Origin: Peribacillus simplex
Lineage (GTDB): Bacteria > Bacillota > Bacilli > Bacillales > DSM-1321
NCBI RefSeq assembly: GCF_900156045.1
Contig: NZ_FTMX01000003.1
Location: forward strand, 496,001-560,000
Length of the DNA stretch: 64,000 nucleotides
Direction: 5' to 3'
Both the position numbers and the translations under genes were made by a program. Position 1 is the first letter of the stretch, and every line of letters begins with the position of its first letter. Positions 34,186-45,927 of the stretch are shown in pieces. A model generated the notes under the pieces. The model had not been told where the DNA came from, made no database searches, and saw only the letters and a list, made by a program, of their open reading frames with translations.

Positions 34186-35385
34186 TCAACCTTTAATTTT
34201 CTTAATGAAGACTACTTTTAAATAGTTGCCTTCCTTATATTCCCTGCTTGTTTTAAAATCAGCCGGTAATGAGAATTGTTCCATGATCTCGTATTTTCCA
34301 TTCATTTCCTTGAAAGCGACATCAATGAAGCTCTTGAATTTTTTCATGTCAAACGTACTGCAATTAGTTGAGGCGATAATGACCCCATTATCCTCCGTAA
34401 TGGAAATGGTATCCTTCAATAGATTCGTATAGTCTTTCCCGGCACTGAAAGTGAACTTCTTCGATTTGGCAAAGCTGGGCGGATCAAGGATGACCATTTC
34501 AAATTTCAGGTCCTTCTTCACTGCATATTTAAAATAATTAAAAACATCCATCACCACGATATTGTGAGCTTCGGGATCTATTCCATTCACACTGAACTGC
34601 TCGACCGTCTTTGGTAAACTGCGATTCGCCAGGTCAACACTAGTTGTTTTAACAGCACCCCCTAAAGCGGCAAACACGGAGAATGCCCCAGTATATGAGA
34701 ACATATTCAACACAGTTTTCCCTTTTGCGTATTCATCCCGGATTTTCCTTCTGACATCGCGTTGATCAAGGAAGACACCGACCATTGCCCCATCATTCAG
34801 ATAAACAGCGAAATGGACTCCATTCTCCTTTACAAGAAGCGGAAATGCAGGCTGTTCACCCATGACAAAATCGTCTTCATCCACGTACTGCCCCTTTGTA
34901 TCAAAGCGTTTCTTCTGATAAATCGATTTAACCTCGACCGTTTCCTGCAATGCCTTAATGATGTAGTCTTTAAAGGAATATATTCCTTTGCTATACCAGC
35001 TAATGACATAGTGACCATCATAATGATCAATGATTAAACCGCCAATTCCATCACCTTCCCCATTAAACATGCGGAAAGCTGTAGTCTCCCCATCTTCAAA
35101 AAATGACTTTCGGAATTCGCATGCTGCCTGGATTTTGCCGGTAAAGAAGGCTTGATCAATTTTTTCATCTTCTCTATGGGTCAATACCCAGCCATAGCCC
35201 TTATTCTGTTTACCATAATATCCTTTTGCCAGAAATCGGTTGGCTTCATCCACCAAACGCACCAAGGACCCCTCTTCCTTAAGGTCATTAAGGTTGGCTA
35301 TCGACTCTTTAACAATCAAGGGAAAACCCTTGCCGATTTTACTCACGAACTTAGCTTTCACTTTTATATCTATTTCTTTTCCCAT
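34186..35385 (-). CDS. Class I rRNA methyltransferase (RlmI-like, PUA plus SAM domain)
   Basis: I start at the ATG at 35385 (MGKEIDIKV, 399 residues); the ATG nine bases earlier abuts the AGG ribosome site too closely. The N-terminal part is a PUA-like RNA-binding domain (GKGFPLIVKESI). The C-terminal part is a Rossmann methyltransferase with motif I NMFSYTGAFSVFAALGGA, VDLANRSL and the catalytic segment LDPPSFAKSKK. RlmI-type enzymes make 5-methylcytidine in 23S rRNA and resemble YwbD. The exact target is inferred. Confidence 0.87.
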   Translation of the reverse strand: MGKEIDIKVKAKFVSKIGKGFPLIVKESIANLNDLKEEGSLVRLVDEANRFLAKGYYGKQNKGYGWVLTHREDEKIDQAFFTGKIQAACEFRKSFFEDGETTAFRMFNGEGDGIGGLIIDHYDGHYVISWYSKGIYSFKDYIIKALQETVEVKSIYQKKRFDTKGQYVDEDDFVMGEQPAFPLLVKENGVHFAVYLNDGAMVGVFLDQRDVRRKIRDEYAKGKTVLNMFSYTGAFSVFAALGGAVKTTSVDLANRSLPKTVEQFSVNGIDPEAHNIVVMDVFNYFKYAVKKDLKFEMVILDPPSFAKSKKFTFSAGKDYTNLLKDTISITEDNGVIIASTNCSTFDMKKFKSFIDVAFKEMNGKYEIMEQFSLPADFKTSREYKEGNYLKVVFIKKIKG

Positions 35386-35447
35386 ATATATCATCCTATC
35401 TATGCAAATGCTTTCCTCCTCATTTTACCCTAATCCCTTTATAAATA

Positions 35448-35480
35448 AAAACCAGCCCGGTTCGTTAACCAGGCTGGTTT
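35448..35480 (-). terminator. Terminator of the PTS IIC gene
   Basis: AAACCAGCC and GGCTGGTTT, with inner GGTT/AACC pairing, form the stem. The minus strand continues with TTTTTATTT. Confidence 0.85.
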
Positions 35481-35495
35481 CTAAGAAAACTTTGA

Positions 35496-36518
35496 TTATG
35501 AAACTTCCAAATGAAGATCTCCTGGCTTAACTTTACCCATCATCTTCAATACCCGATGCAATGCAAGTGTGATCAAAGCTGGCAATACCATACCCACTGC
35601 CACATAAACCAAGAACGTGTACAACCCCTGACCGGTTATGATGGCAATCGGGGCAATCATTGAACTTAACCCCATGCCTCCAAGCTCATACGGCACTTGA
35701 AAATCGAATGCCAGGGTAGCGATAGGCGCACAGATGATTGCCGCCACAAAAGGCGGAACGACATATATTGGTTTCTTGATTAAGTTAGGAAATTGAACTT
35801 TTGGCGTAACGACCATCTGTGCAAGGAACCCGCCCATATCATTATCTTTATAAGACATGACGGTGAATCCGACAAACTGAACGGTACATCCGATTAGAGC
35901 CGCAGCACTGGAAACGGGATCTAATTGCAGAGCGATCGCCAGTGCAGCGGAAGACGCCGGTGTCATCAATAAAATGCTCCATACCAAGGCTATGACCATT
36001 GAACCGATTACGGGAGAACCCTCGACCGCAGCGGTGGTTTGACTGCTTATCCATGTCAGGAGCGGAGTGGTGACAAGGGCCAGGCCATATCCCGAAACTC
36101 CACCGACAAGAACTGCTCCCATTGGAATGGCCATGATGTCCAACTTCGTTTTGCCGATTAGGCGCTTACCTATATATGTTGCAATTACTGCTGCCAAGAC
36201 AGCACTTAGCGGCTGACCCGTAACAATCGTGAAGGCACCCTCAGCAGTTCTATGAATGGCAGCACCCCCAACAGCACTTGAAGCCATGGCGCTAAAGATA
36301 ATTAATGAATTTCCACCTAGCTGATATGCGATGCCTGCTCCTAAAGCTGGTGCCATCAAGACCTTTGCGGCCCCGCCTATTGCCAGGAAGACTTCCCAAC
36401 CTAAATATCCCCCTATGGATTCAAACAATAACCCGATTCCTAATGTAACCAAAACAGCATTGGCTATCCCTGTCGATGCCTTGTACATTCGATTGCTGAT
36501 GTATTCTTTCCTGCTCAC
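35496..36518 (-). CDS. PTS-type transporter subunit IIC (EIIC_2-like membrane protein)
   Basis: This protein of about 340 residues starts at GTG 36518, 5 bases behind AAGGAGTGGAG; the upstream in-frame ATG lies before that site. It has around ten membrane segments and the pattern ALGAGIAYQLGGNSLIIFSAMASSAVGGAAIH, typical of the IIC-like family found without neighbouring IIA or IIB. No PTS phosphorylation domain is seen nearby. The substrate is unknown. A CcpA-like operator lies upstream at 36694. Confidence 0.75.
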   Translation of the reverse strand: MSRKEYISNRMYKASTGIANAVLVTLGIGLLFESIGGYLGWEVFLAIGGAAKVLMAPALGAGIAYQLGGNSLIIFSAMASSAVGGAAIHRTAEGAFTIVTGQPLSAVLAAVIATYIGKRLIGKTKLDIMAIPMGAVLVGGVSGYGLALVTTPLLTWISSQTTAAVEGSPVIGSMVIALVWSILLMTPASSAALAIALQLDPVSSAAALIGCTVQFVGFTVMSYKDNDMGGFLAQMVVTPKVQFPNLIKKPIYVVPPFVAAIICAPIATLAFDFQVPYELGGMGLSSMIAPIAIITGQGLYTFLVYVAVGMVLPALITLALHRVLKMMGKVKPGDLHLEVS

Positions 36519-36693
36519 TATATCTCCACTCCTTATCAATTATCAGAATATTCAATTTCGTAAAATCGAAAAAAAAATAAACGTCTTCATTTAAAAAAGC
36601 CTATTAAGTATATCGCACCGCTGCCTATAATGTCTGCTCGTATAATAACATGAATTTTCTGATAATGTAAGCTGTATTTTTATTCTAATAAAA

Positions 36694-36707
36694 TAAAAGC
36701 GTTTTCA
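36694..36707 (-). promoter_or_regulatory. Candidate cre (CcpA) site upstream of the PTS IIC gene
   Basis: TAAAAGCGTTTTCA matches the cre consensus at 13 of 14 positions. It lies 176 bases upstream of the GTG. The remaining intergenic sequence (36519-36896) is AT-rich, and I see no other gene in it. Confidence 0.45.
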
Positions 36708-36896
36708 AAAATAAAGGTTTAACACATTCTTATACAAGAAAAAACTAAAATTGTATTATTTCAAAATAGATTATCCCTTTTATGGATGTGCTACATGAAG
36801 ATACTTTGATACATTTGCGACAAAAAAAAGAACCCGATTCAAGGATTCTCTCACTAGCTGGATTTATGACTTTTCTAATAGAGACGCAACTTATTC

Positions 36897-37799
36897 CTAT
36901 TGAAAACCTTCCAATGTTGCAAAAGTGTCCTTCAAAAATTGGTAAAACAATTTCTCCGTTGGCATCAGTTCCCTATCAGTTGGAACGATGACCCCTACAG
37001 CCCTGGTAACAGACGGTTCCTCCAGCGGCAATTTAACCGTAAAACGCGGCAAGCTATCAATCAAGGAAATCTCAGGTATCAAGGTTATACCCAACCCTGC
37101 CCCCACCAGGCCTTTTATAGCATCAGTATCTTTCCCTTCAAATGCCACTTCCGGTTCAAAGCCATGCAGTTTGCAAGCTTTCATAACGAGATCCCTTAAA
37201 ACATAGCCCTTTGGAGATAGGACGAACGGATTTCCTTTAAGCTCATTCAAGGATAGTGATTCCTTCAAGGCCAAAGGATGACTTTCTGGTAAAAGGGCAA
37301 CCAAGTTCTCAATAAATAGCGTTTCACCTTTGATTTTCTTTTCATTCGTCGGCAGAGGACCGATCAAGGCCATGTTAATATTACCTTTTATTACCGAATC
37401 TATCAGGTATCGATATGAACCTTGTTTCAAAGTGAACTTTGCCAGCGGATAACTTTCCCGGAAGTCGGAAATGACCCTTGGCAATACATAAGAAGCCAAA
37501 CTGCTGGGAAAGCCAATCCGGATTGTCCCTTTTTCCGGATTCAGGCTTTCAGCCATCTCACGCTTGGCACGATCGATTATATCCAGAGCTTGTTCCATAT
37601 TCGCTAAAAATGTATGTCCTATAGGCGTCAATCTAATCTTTCGGCCTTCCCGGATAAATAGGGGCACACCTAATTCTTCTTCTAAGTTGTAGATTTGACG
37701 ACTGACAGCCGACTGGGCAACATGCAAGTTCACTGCTGCTTCCGTCATATGTTCTCGCTTTGCCACTTCAATGAAATATTCGATTTGCCTTAATTCCAA
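36897..37799 (-). CDS. LysR-family regulator, GltC-like, divergent from gdhA
   Basis: I start at TTG 37799 (LELRQIEYFIEVAK, 300 residues), behind GAGGGAGC, which gives the usual GltC/LysR length. The winged helix-turn-helix has HMTEAAVNLHVAQSAVSRQIYNLEEELGVPLFIREGRKIRLTPIG (about 18-62). The C-terminal effector domain contains IRIGFPSSLASYVLPRVI and GAGLGITLIPEI. GltC controls glutamate synthase in response to 2-oxoglutarate and glutamate. Here the divergent target is gdhA, so I infer control of glutamate dehydrogenase. Confidence 0.88.
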   Translation of the reverse strand: MELRQIEYFIEVAKREHMTEAAVNLHVAQSAVSRQIYNLEEELGVPLFIREGRKIRLTPIGHTFLANMEQALDIIDRAKREMAESLNPEKGTIRIGFPSSLASYVLPRVISDFRESYPLAKFTLKQGSYRYLIDSVIKGNINMALIGPLPTNEKKIKGETLFIENLVALLPESHPLALKESLSLNELKGNPFVLSPKGYVLRDLVMKACKLHGFEPEVAFEGKDTDAIKGLVGAGLGITLIPEISLIDSLPRFTVKLPLEEPSVTRAVGVIVPTDRELMPTEKLFYQFLKDTFATLEGFQ

Positions 37800-37874
37800 T
37801 CTAAGCTCCCTCTTCCATATCAAAACAGCATGTTACTTATCTAATATTCAGATTGTTTGTTTTATTTTTAAATT

Positions 37875-39338
<1,464 letters not shown>

Positions 39339-39355
39339 CAATCTGTTGAATTAGG

Positions 39356-39386
39356 AGGCGGTTCCATCAAGGGCCGCCTTACTTTT
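39356..39386 (+). terminator. Terminator of gdhA
   Basis: AGGCGG (39356-39361) pairs with CCGCCT (39374-39379), followed by TACTTTTG. Confidence 0.7.
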
Positions 39387-39492
39387 GTAAAAGAGCGTTT
39401 TCACTTTCTTATACCACTCATTCATATCAATTCAAGCTGAGTATACACAATCAGATAACATCAATTGGATTAAAAACATATCTTTCCTACGA

Positions 39493-39529
39493 AAAAAAGA
39501 GTGCCGGAAAAGTTCCGGCACTCTTTTTG
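39493..39529 (-). terminator. Terminator of the ribose operon
   Basis: AGAGTGCCGG (39498-39507) pairs with CCGGCACTCT (39515-39524), with A and T runs on either side. Confidence 0.92.
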
Positions 39530-39540
39530 TTGAAAGACAA

Positions 39541-40461
39541 TCATTCTTTTGTGACCAATTTCAATGGAACGGAAATTGTATCATCCACTTTGTCACCTTT
39601 TAAGATTTTTTCAGCCGCATTAACCGCTTCTTCACCGATAAGTGCCGGTTGTTGGGCGATTGTGGCTTTTAATTCACCGTTTTCAACTGCTTTCAATGCA
39701 TCATCATTTCCGTCAAAACCAACCACGATGATGTCTTTTCCTGCTGCCTTGATTGCTTCAATGGCTCCCAGTGCCATTTCATCATTATGGGCGAATACCG
39801 CTTGGATGTCTTTATTGCCTTGCAGGATATTTTCCATGACGTTAAGCCCTTTTGTCCGGTCGAATTCCGCCGTTTGGCTTGTCAGCACATCTAACTGCTT
39901 GTCCGCAATATTGTGGAAACCTTTCCCGCGTTCACGAGTTGCGGATGCTCCGGATACCCCTTCAAGTTCCACTACTTTCGCTTTTTCGCCAAGCTCTTTA
40001 ACTAGATATTCTGCAGCCATTTCCCCGCCAGCCACATTGTCGGAAGCGATGAATGTTTCAATGTCACCTTCGTCTGAAGAGCGGTCAATCGTGATAACGG
40101 GAATGCCCGCTTCATTTGCTGATTGAACGGCTGAAGATATTGCAGCAGAGTCAGTTGGATTCACAAGAAGGACATCAACCTTTTGAAGGATTAAATCTTC
40201 AATTCCGCTAATTTGTTTTGCCGTATCATCTTGGGCGTCAACAACTGTGACTTTCATGCCTTTTTCTTTTGCTTCTTTTTCAATGCCATCTTTTAAGGAA
40301 ACGAAGAATGGGTTGTTTAAAGTAGAGATGCTGACTCCGACTTTCACGTCTTTCATGGAGTCTTTCTTTTCTTTTTTATCATCATTTAGACCAGAATCCA
40401 TTGAACAGGCAGCCAAGACCATTAAAGAAAGAACCATGATGATCGATACTATTTTTTTCAT
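39541..40461 (-). CDS. rbsB: Ribose ABC transporter substrate-binding lipoprotein
   Basis: This 306-residue protein binds ribose outside the membrane. The signal ends LMVLAACSMDSG, a lipobox with Cys19. The periplasmic-binding-protein core shows VGVSISTLNNPFFVSLKDGIE, VDVLLVNPTDSAAI and VVGFDGNDDALKAV. It is the last gene of the ribose operon, 15 bases after rbsC. Confidence 0.95.
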   Translation of the reverse strand: MKKIVSIIMVLSLMVLAACSMDSGLNDDKKEKKDSMKDVKVGVSISTLNNPFFVSLKDGIEKEAKEKGMKVTVVDAQDDTAKQISGIEDLILQKVDVLLVNPTDSAAISSAVQSANEAGIPVITIDRSSDEGDIETFIASDNVAGGEMAAEYLVKELGEKAKVVELEGVSGASATRERGKGFHNIADKQLDVLTSQTAEFDRTKGLNVMENILQGNKDIQAVFAHNDEMALGAIEAIKAAGKDIIVVGFDGNDDALKAVENGELKATIAQQPALIGEEAVNAAEKILKGDKVDDTISVPLKLVTKE

Positions 40462-40476
40462 TGATTACACCTCTTA

Positions 40477-41421
40477 TTATGATTTTTTACGGTCAAGCAA
40501 GACCGCAATTAATATAACTGCACCTTTCACCACTTGCTGGTAGAAAGAGGATACACCAAGTAAATTCATGCCGTTATTCAAGGTACCGATGATCAGGACA
40601 CCCACCAGCGTGCCGAACAACCGCCCTTTACCGCCTGAAAGGCTCGTTCCGCCTAGCACCACGGCTGCGATGGCATCCATTTCATAGGATTGGCCTGCCG
40701 TCGGCTGAGCCGAATTCAGACGGGATGTTAAAATGGCACCAGCGATTGCCGCCATTGTACCGGCGAGACCATATATGGCCACCTTGACCCGGTCGACTTT
40801 AATCCCCGAAATACGGGAAGCCCTTTCATTTCCTCCTATGGCATATGTTTTGCGGCCAAAGGATGTTTTATGAAGCAGGAACCATAGGATCAAGAATGCG
40901 ATGACCATCACCACGGCCGGTACTGGCAGTCCCAGGAAGTAACCTCTCCCAAGCATCTGGAACATTTCAGAATCGCCGATTCCAGTAATCGGCTTTCCAT
41001 CCGTATACACAAGCGTTAATCCCCGGAAAATCGTCATGGTTGCCAGTGTCACGATGAAAGGGGCCATTTTTCCCTTTGAAACGAGAATCCCATTGATTAC
41101 ACCCATTATTGCACCTAGTAGAATCCCTACTAATATAGCTAAAATCGGATCTAATCCTGAGACCATCATACCAGCCATAAGTGCGCTGGATAGAGCTAAA
41201 ATGGAACCGACGGACAAGTCGATGCCGCCTGTCAATATGATAAAGGTCATTCCAAATGCAATAAGTGCATTGATGGAGGTTTGACGCAATAAATTCAAAA
41301 TATTATTCGGTTCCATGAATGATGGATTTAAAACGGTTATTACGATAAATAAAAGTACCAGGGCGAGTAACGGACCAAATTTTTGCCAAATCCCGCTTTT
41401 CCCTGTAGCCTCAAGTTTCAT
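40477..41421 (-). CDS. rbsC: Ribose ABC transporter permease
   Basis: This 314-residue permease has 8-10 membrane segments and the family motifs GGIDLSVGSILALSSALMAG and AVVLGGTSLSGGKGRLFGTLVG. It follows rbsA with one base between stop and start. It forms the channel for RbsB-delivered ribose, driven by RbsA. Confidence 0.95.
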   Translation of the reverse strand: MKLEATGKSGIWQKFGPLLALVLLFIVITVLNPSFMEPNNILNLLRQTSINALIAFGMTFIILTGGIDLSVGSILALSSALMAGMMVSGLDPILAILVGILLGAIMGVINGILVSKGKMAPFIVTLATMTIFRGLTLVYTDGKPITGIGDSEMFQMLGRGYFLGLPVPAVVMVIAFLILWFLLHKTSFGRKTYAIGGNERASRISGIKVDRVKVAIYGLAGTMAAIAGAILTSRLNSAQPTAGQSYEMDAIAAVVLGGTSLSGGKGRLFGTLVGVLIIGTLNNGMNLLGVSSFYQQVVKGAVILIAVLLDRKKS

Positions 41422-41422
41422 C

Positions 41423-42913
41423 CTAGTTCCCTCCTGTCGCCAATGCCATAATTTTTTCTTGCGTCGCTTCCTGCTTTAACAATTCCCCAGCAATCTCACC
41501 TTCATGAACCACAAGGATCCTATCGCTCATTCCAATGATTTCGGGAAGTTCTGACGAAACCATGATGATGGCGATGCCCCGCTCCGTCAATTCATTCATC
41601 AATTCGTAAATTTCACGTTTTGCACCTACATCTATGCCCCGGGTCGGTTCATCCATAATTAAAACTTTAGGGGAAGTCCCGATCCACTTGGCTATTACCA
41701 CCTTCTGTTGATTTCCTCCGGATAGATTGCCGATGACCGTTTCGGCAGAAGATGTCTTCACGTGAAGTCGCTTAATCATCATTTCGGCAAAGTTCATTTC
41801 ATCTTCCGTTTTTACGATTCCGCTAGGAGCAAAACTCTTGAGATTCGGCAAGCCGATATTTTCCCTTACAGAAAAGTCCAGGATCAATCCCTCTTCTTTA
41901 CGATTTTCCGTAATGAAAGCCAGGCCGTGCCGAACTGCATCCGTTGGTTTCCGTATGGAAACTTTTTTGCCTTCAATGGTAATTTCACCGCTGTCTATTT
42001 GGTCGACACCAAAAAGGGCGCGCATTATTTCTGTTCTGCCTGCTCCCATTAATCCTGCCACACCGACAATCTCACCTTGCCGAACCGAGAAATGGATATC
42101 TTCAAAAAGCCCCTTTTTAGTTAGACCTTTTACATCAAGGACTATGTCGCCAGCATTCGCTTCACGATGAGGAAAACGATCCTCCAGCTCCCGCCCGACC
42201 ATTTTCCGAACGACTTCATCGAAATTTGTATCTGCAATTCTTTTCGTATCGACTGTTTTTCCGTCACGCATTACGGTGATCCTGTCACAAATGGCGAATA
42301 TTTCTTCCATTCGGTGAGAAATATAAACAAGCGATACTCCCTTTTTGGTAAGTCCCTTCATCACTTCAAAGAGCTTCTCCATTTCTCTATCGGTTAAAGC
42401 GGCTGTGGGCTCGTCCATGATGATGACTTCGGCATCCGTCATGAGCGCCTTGGCAATTTCAATCATTTGCTGTTCCCCGACAGAACAAAAACCGGCTTCC
42501 TTATCAAAAGGAAGGGAAATATTAAGTGTATTAAAAATCTCGTTTGCACGCGCTTTCATTTGTTTCGTCTTCAGGACACCGAAGGCATTCACCATTTCCC
42601 TGCCGATAAATAGATTCTCCAGCACGGTCATTTCTGGCCAGATATTCAATTCCTGACGGATAAACGCCATTCCCGCCTCTTCCGCTTCCTTGGAATCCTT
42701 GAATGAGGTTTCTTTACCGTTAATCTCAATCGTTCCTTGATCTTGTTTATGCAGCCCGGTCAAAATGTTCATCAAGGTTGATTTCCCCGCTCCATTTTCC
42801 CCCATTAGTGCATGTACTTCCCCAGCCTCCAAAGAAAAATGAACACCTTCCAATACCTTGTTTTGACCAAATGCTTTATAAATATTGTGCATTTCGATTT
42901 GCATGCTCATCAT
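41423..42913 (-). CDS. rbsA: Ribose ABC transporter ATPase (two nucleotide-binding domains)
   Basis: This 496-residue protein holds two ATPase domains. The first has Walker [10 protein letters not shown] (38-46), signature CSVGEQQM and Walker [11 protein letters not shown]. The second has the degenerate Walker [10 protein letters not shown] and signature LSGGNQQK, as is normal for sugar importers of this type. Alternative starts lie at the second and fourth codons; the ribosome site is weak, which suggests coupling to rbsD 9 bases upstream. Confidence 0.95.
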   Translation of the reverse strand: MMSMQIEMHNIYKAFGQNKVLEGVHFSLEAGEVHALMGENGAGKSTLMNILTGLHKQDQGTIEINGKETSFKDSKEAEEAGMAFIRQELNIWPEMTVLENLFIGREMVNAFGVLKTKQMKARANEIFNTLNISLPFDKEAGFCSVGEQQMIEIAKALMTDAEVIIMDEPTAALTDREMEKLFEVMKGLTKKGVSLVYISHRMEEIFAICDRITVMRDGKTVDTKRIADTNFDEVVRKMVGRELEDRFPHREANAGDIVLDVKGLTKKGLFEDIHFSVRQGEIVGVAGLMGAGRTEIMRALFGVDQIDSGEITIEGKKVSIRKPTDAVRHGLAFITENRKEEGLILDFSVRENIGLPNLKSFAPSGIVKTEDEMNFAEMMIKRLHVKTSSAETVIGNLSGGNQQKVVIAKWIGTSPKVLIMDEPTRGIDVGAKREIYELMNELTERGIAIIMVSSELPEIIGMSDRILVVHEGEIAGELLKQEATQEKIMALATGGN

Positions 42914-42922
42914 CTCATTTCT

Positions 42923-43315
42923 TTAAAAGAATACTCCAGACTGCAATATGCAATTTGAATATGGCGTCGTCTCCCCGGTCCGGATTATTGCTTTCGCGTT
43001 ACTTGTCAGCCTTTTAAACTCCTCATGGGAAACATATTCAATCGCTGCTCCGAATTGCTGCTCCATGTATTGATGCTGTTCCGGGTTTTTAACCTTCACT
43101 TCTGTGGCAGCGATAACTTTTTCAACAACCATATCTTCGTGAACCGCCCGGACGACATCTTGAAATGATGGTGTTCCAGGCGTCAATGCCAAATCTATCT
43201 TGTAAACTCCCGGTGGCACCGGCAGCCCGGCATCACCTACGACAATATAATCGGTATGACCAAGGTCAACCAGGACCTTGGCTATTGAACTATTGATGAT
43301 TCCTTGACGTTTCAT
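42923..43315 (-). CDS. rbsD: D-ribose pyranase
   Basis: This 130-residue protein converts beta-pyranose to beta-furanose ribose for RbsK. Hallmarks are the N terminus [22 protein letters not shown], with the catalytic His, and the C-terminal [16 protein letters not shown]. Its start overlaps the rbsK stop by 4 bases. Confidence 0.95.
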   Translation of the reverse strand: MKRQGIINSSIAKVLVDLGHTDYIVVGDAGLPVPPGVYKIDLALTPGTPSFQDVVRAVHEDMVVEKVIAATEVKVKNPEQHQYMEQQFGAAIEYVSHEEFKRLTSNAKAIIRTGETTPYSNCILQSGVFF

Positions 43316-44196
43316 GCTTCAAAGCCCCTCTCGACCTCTGACCTTTGCGGCATGCCGCCTTGAGCGCCTAACTTCGTCACGGAAATGGAAGCTGCCCGGT
43401 TGGCGAATGACAAACATTCGTCAAAACTTTTTCCTTCTGCAACAGCCACGGCAAAGGCAGCATTGAATGTATCCCCTGCGCCTGTTGTATCCACCGCTTC
43501 GACTTCAAAGCTTGGAACAACCTTTTCTTCATGTCCGTCAAAATAACGGACGCCATTTTTTCCTTCGGTAATGAATAATTTATTTGGATACTCAGTCAAG
43601 ACTTTCGATCTATCTCTCCCATTGAATAGAATCTCGAATTCATGTTCATTCGGAGTAAGGAATGACGCCTGTTGAATGACAGCCTCGCTTATCTTGCGGG
43701 CAGGAGCTGGGTTCAATAGTAATCTCTTTTGAAGCGTGTTGCACATTTCAGCCAGATATTCCACGGTTTCCTCAGGTATTTCCTGCTGAACCATCACGAT
43801 ATCCGATTCCTCTATCACCTTTTTCGCCTTTTGTACATATTCGGGAGTAATGAAATCATTCGCACCTTTAACAACAATAATGCTGTTATCACCTTCCGAA
43901 AGGGTAATGTGTGCTGTCCCGGAAGCGGAACCTGTAACCGGTTCCACACACTCCGTATTTACATGATTTTTTTTCAGGTTTTCTAAGATGATCTCTCCAT
44001 AGACATCATCCCCTACACATCCAACCATTGACACTTCTGCACCAAGACGCGCCGCTGCAACAGCCTGATTGGCTCCCTTTCCTCCAGGAACCGTGATAAA
44101 TGACTCTCCTAAAACCGTTTCCCCGGCCAGTGGCCGCTTAGCCGATGTCACCACTAAATCCATTGAAGAACTTCCCACTACTGCAATTCTAATCAT
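43312..44196 (-). CDS. rbsK: Ribokinase
   Basis: This 294-residue PfkB-family kinase phosphorylates ribose to ribose 5-phosphate. Signatures are [24 protein letters not shown] (about 32-55) and [22 protein letters not shown], with the catalytic Asp in GAGD. The start ATG overlaps the rbsR stop by 4 bases (ATGA). Confidence 0.95.
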   Translation of the reverse strand: MIRIAVVGSSSMDLVVTSAKRPLAGETVLGESFITVPGGKGANQAVAAARLGAEVSMVGCVGDDVYGEIILENLKKNHVNTECVEPVTGSASGTAHITLSEGDNSIIVVKGANDFITPEYVQKAKKVIEESDIVMVQQEIPEETVEYLAEMCNTLQKRLLLNPAPARKISEAVIQQASFLTPNEHEFEILFNGRDRSKVLTEYPNKLFITEGKNGVRYFDGHEEKVVPSFEVEAVDTTGAGDTFNAAFAVAVAEGKSFDECLSFANRAASISVTKLGAQGGMPQRSEVERGFEA

Positions 44197-45179
44197 GTCT
44201 TCTCCGCCTTCCTTCTCGTTGTTTGTCTCTCCACAAAAGAAACAGGGAGCTTTTTATGTGTTACTTCCATTTTTTCTTGATTGATCTTTTTAATGAGCAT
44301 TTCCGCCGCTTGTGCCCCCATCTCATAGGCTGGCTGCCGAATTGTCGATAACGGTGGGTGCAATAACGCTGTGAAGGAGATATCATCATAACCGATCAGT
44401 TGTATGTCTTCCGGTATCCGTATTCCCCTTTTTAAAATCTCTTGAAGTGCGGCAGCTGCAACAATATCATTACAAGCAATGATTCCATCCGTCTCCGGAT
44501 ATTGCTCGAACAGCTGCTTCACGCAAGTTTGGCCGCCTTGAAGTGTTAGGGATGAATCCATGACTTGCACGTTCACTTTTGCTTGTTTCAATTCCTCCAG
44601 TGATGCCATGTACCGTTCATATACAGGCTTTATTTCGACTGGCCCCCTAATGAGGACGATATTCGTACTGCCTCTATCCAGCAATACGCGTGCTGCCAGC
44701 TTACCGCCTGTCTTTTGATCGGAATAAACAGCTGGTAATTTCTCTCCCGTACGGTCGAGAAGGACTACTGGAATATCCAGATTATCGAAATTTTCATTTG
44801 CTTCTTCACTAGTGGAAGCAATCATGCCCACTACATTATTTTGCAAAAAAGTGTCAATATATTCTATTTCTTTATCTCTCTTTTCATCACTATTTCCAAA
44901 AATTAACCGATATCCAAATTGCTGCAGATAGTCCTCGACACCTCTTGCCATTTCCGGGAAGAAGGGATTCGTAATGTCCGGCAAAATCAAACCAACCAAT
45001 TTGGATTTACGTTTGTAGAGGGATCTTGCCACTTCATTCGGTTTATAATTTAATTTTTCAACAGCTGCCATGACCGACTTTTTTGTGTCCTCATGTGCAT
45101 AACCACTGCCATTCATAACCCTGGAAACCGTTGCCACAGAAACCCCAGCTTCCTTTGCCACATCCCGAATAGTTGCCAA
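44193..45179 (-). CDS. rbsR: LacI-family repressor of the ribose operon
   Basis: I start at TTG 45179 (LATIRDVAKEAGVSVATVSRVMNG, 328 residues), behind GAGGGTGATA; the earlier in-frame ATG adds a non-conserved stretch. The N-terminal helix-turn-helix is followed by a ribose-binding-protein-like effector domain (KSKLVGLILPDITNPFFPEMARG). RbsR represses the operon until ribose is present. It is first in the operon, so it is autoregulated. Confidence 0.93.
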   Translation of the reverse strand: MATIRDVAKEAGVSVATVSRVMNGSGYAHEDTKKSVMAAVEKLNYKPNEVARSLYKRKSKLVGLILPDITNPFFPEMARGVEDYLQQFGYRLIFGNSDEKRDKEIEYIDTFLQNNVVGMIASTSEEANENFDNLDIPVVLLDRTGEKLPAVYSDQKTGGKLAARVLLDRGSTNIVLIRGPVEIKPVYERYMASLEELKQAKVNVQVMDSSLTLQGGQTCVKQLFEQYPETDGIIACNDIVAAAALQEILKRGIRIPEDIQLIGYDDISFTALLHPPLSTIRQPAYEMGAQAAEMLIKKINQEKMEVTHKKLPVSFVERQTTRRKAEKT

Positions 45180-45201
45180 TATATCACCCTCAATACTTTT
45201 G

Positions 45202-45247
45202 TGTAACCGTTTACACATAGCTTATCACCAATTTAAATGAACGGCAA
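45202..45247 (-). promoter_or_regulatory. rbsR: Ribose operon promoter with perfect cre/RbsR operator
   Basis: TGTAACCGTTTACA (45202-45215) is a full match to the cre consensus and may also be read by RbsR. On the minus strand, TTGCCG (45247-45242) and TAAGCT (45224-45219) are 17 bases apart, so the operator begins just after the -10 and covers the predicted start. Confidence 0.75.
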
Positions 45248-45380
45248 GCCCTATTCCAAAGATAATTTTTAGGTAATTTGACCCAAAGAGGATAACACAT
45301 TCCACTTTTCATGTGTATATTTGTTAATAATTATCGGACTCTATCGTCTCTTTGTGTTTCGCATATATAGGTTTTAGGGC

Positions 45381-45880
45381 TGACCGTCCGCAGAAAGCGA
45401 GTGCCTGGAGCGGAAATCAACAGTCTAATTGTAAAAGCCGTACTGTGTGGAAAGAGGGTCGGAACACATATTAACACCTTCAACTCCTTAAATATGGTTT
45501 CTATCCAAATTTAATAACAATGTTGATTGGAGTGGAAGGTACGAGACTCCTGCGGGAAAAGCGCGTCTAGGGGAGACACCGCAGGTGCAAGCCGAGGAGG
45601 CTCCCTGACCGCCCGCGGAAAGCGAGTGCCTGGAGCGGAAATCAACGATTAATTTGTAAAAGCCATAAAAAACTGTGGAAAGGGATCGGAACACATAATA
45701 AAACCTTCGGCTCCTTAAATATGGTTTCTATCCAAATTTAATAACAAGTTGATTGGAGCGGGTGTTCGAGACTCCTGCGGGAAAAGCGCGTCTAGGGGAG
45801 ACACCGCAGGCGCAAGCCGGGGAGGCTCCCTGACCGCCCGCGGAAAGCGAGTGCCTGAGCGGAAATCAACGATTAATTTG
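45381..45880. repeat. Tandem array of palindromic repeats, 226-bp period (about 2.3 copies)
   Basis: A truncated unit (about 45381-45420) and two full cores (45523-45645 and 45749-45869, each TTGATT...AATCAA) occur in series. The spacers are also duplicated: GTGGAAAG, TCGGAACACATA and CTCCTTAAATATGGTTTCTA recur 226 bases apart. The array lies between rbsR and the siderophore operon. No gene is seen in it; 45248-45380 is AT-rich and unremarkable. Confidence 0.85.
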
Positions 45881-45895
45881 TAAAAAGCCAAAAGA

Positions 45896-45923
45896 AAACT
45901 GGCCCAAAAGTCTGAGCCAGTTT
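45896..45923 (-). terminator. Terminator of the siderophore operon
   Basis: AAACTGGC (45896-45903) pairs with GCCAGTTT (45916-45923). The minus strand continues TCTTTTGGC. Confidence 0.75.
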
Positions 45924-45927
45924 AACT

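Noticed and set aside
36782-36991. 69-codon open frame on the plus strand
   Set aside because: It runs into the 3' end of the LysR gene on the other strand, lacks a ribosome site and shows no recognisable pattern.
45381-45880. CRISPR array
   Set aside because: The repeats are about 120 bases and palindromic, with duplicated spacers, and no cas genes are nearby.
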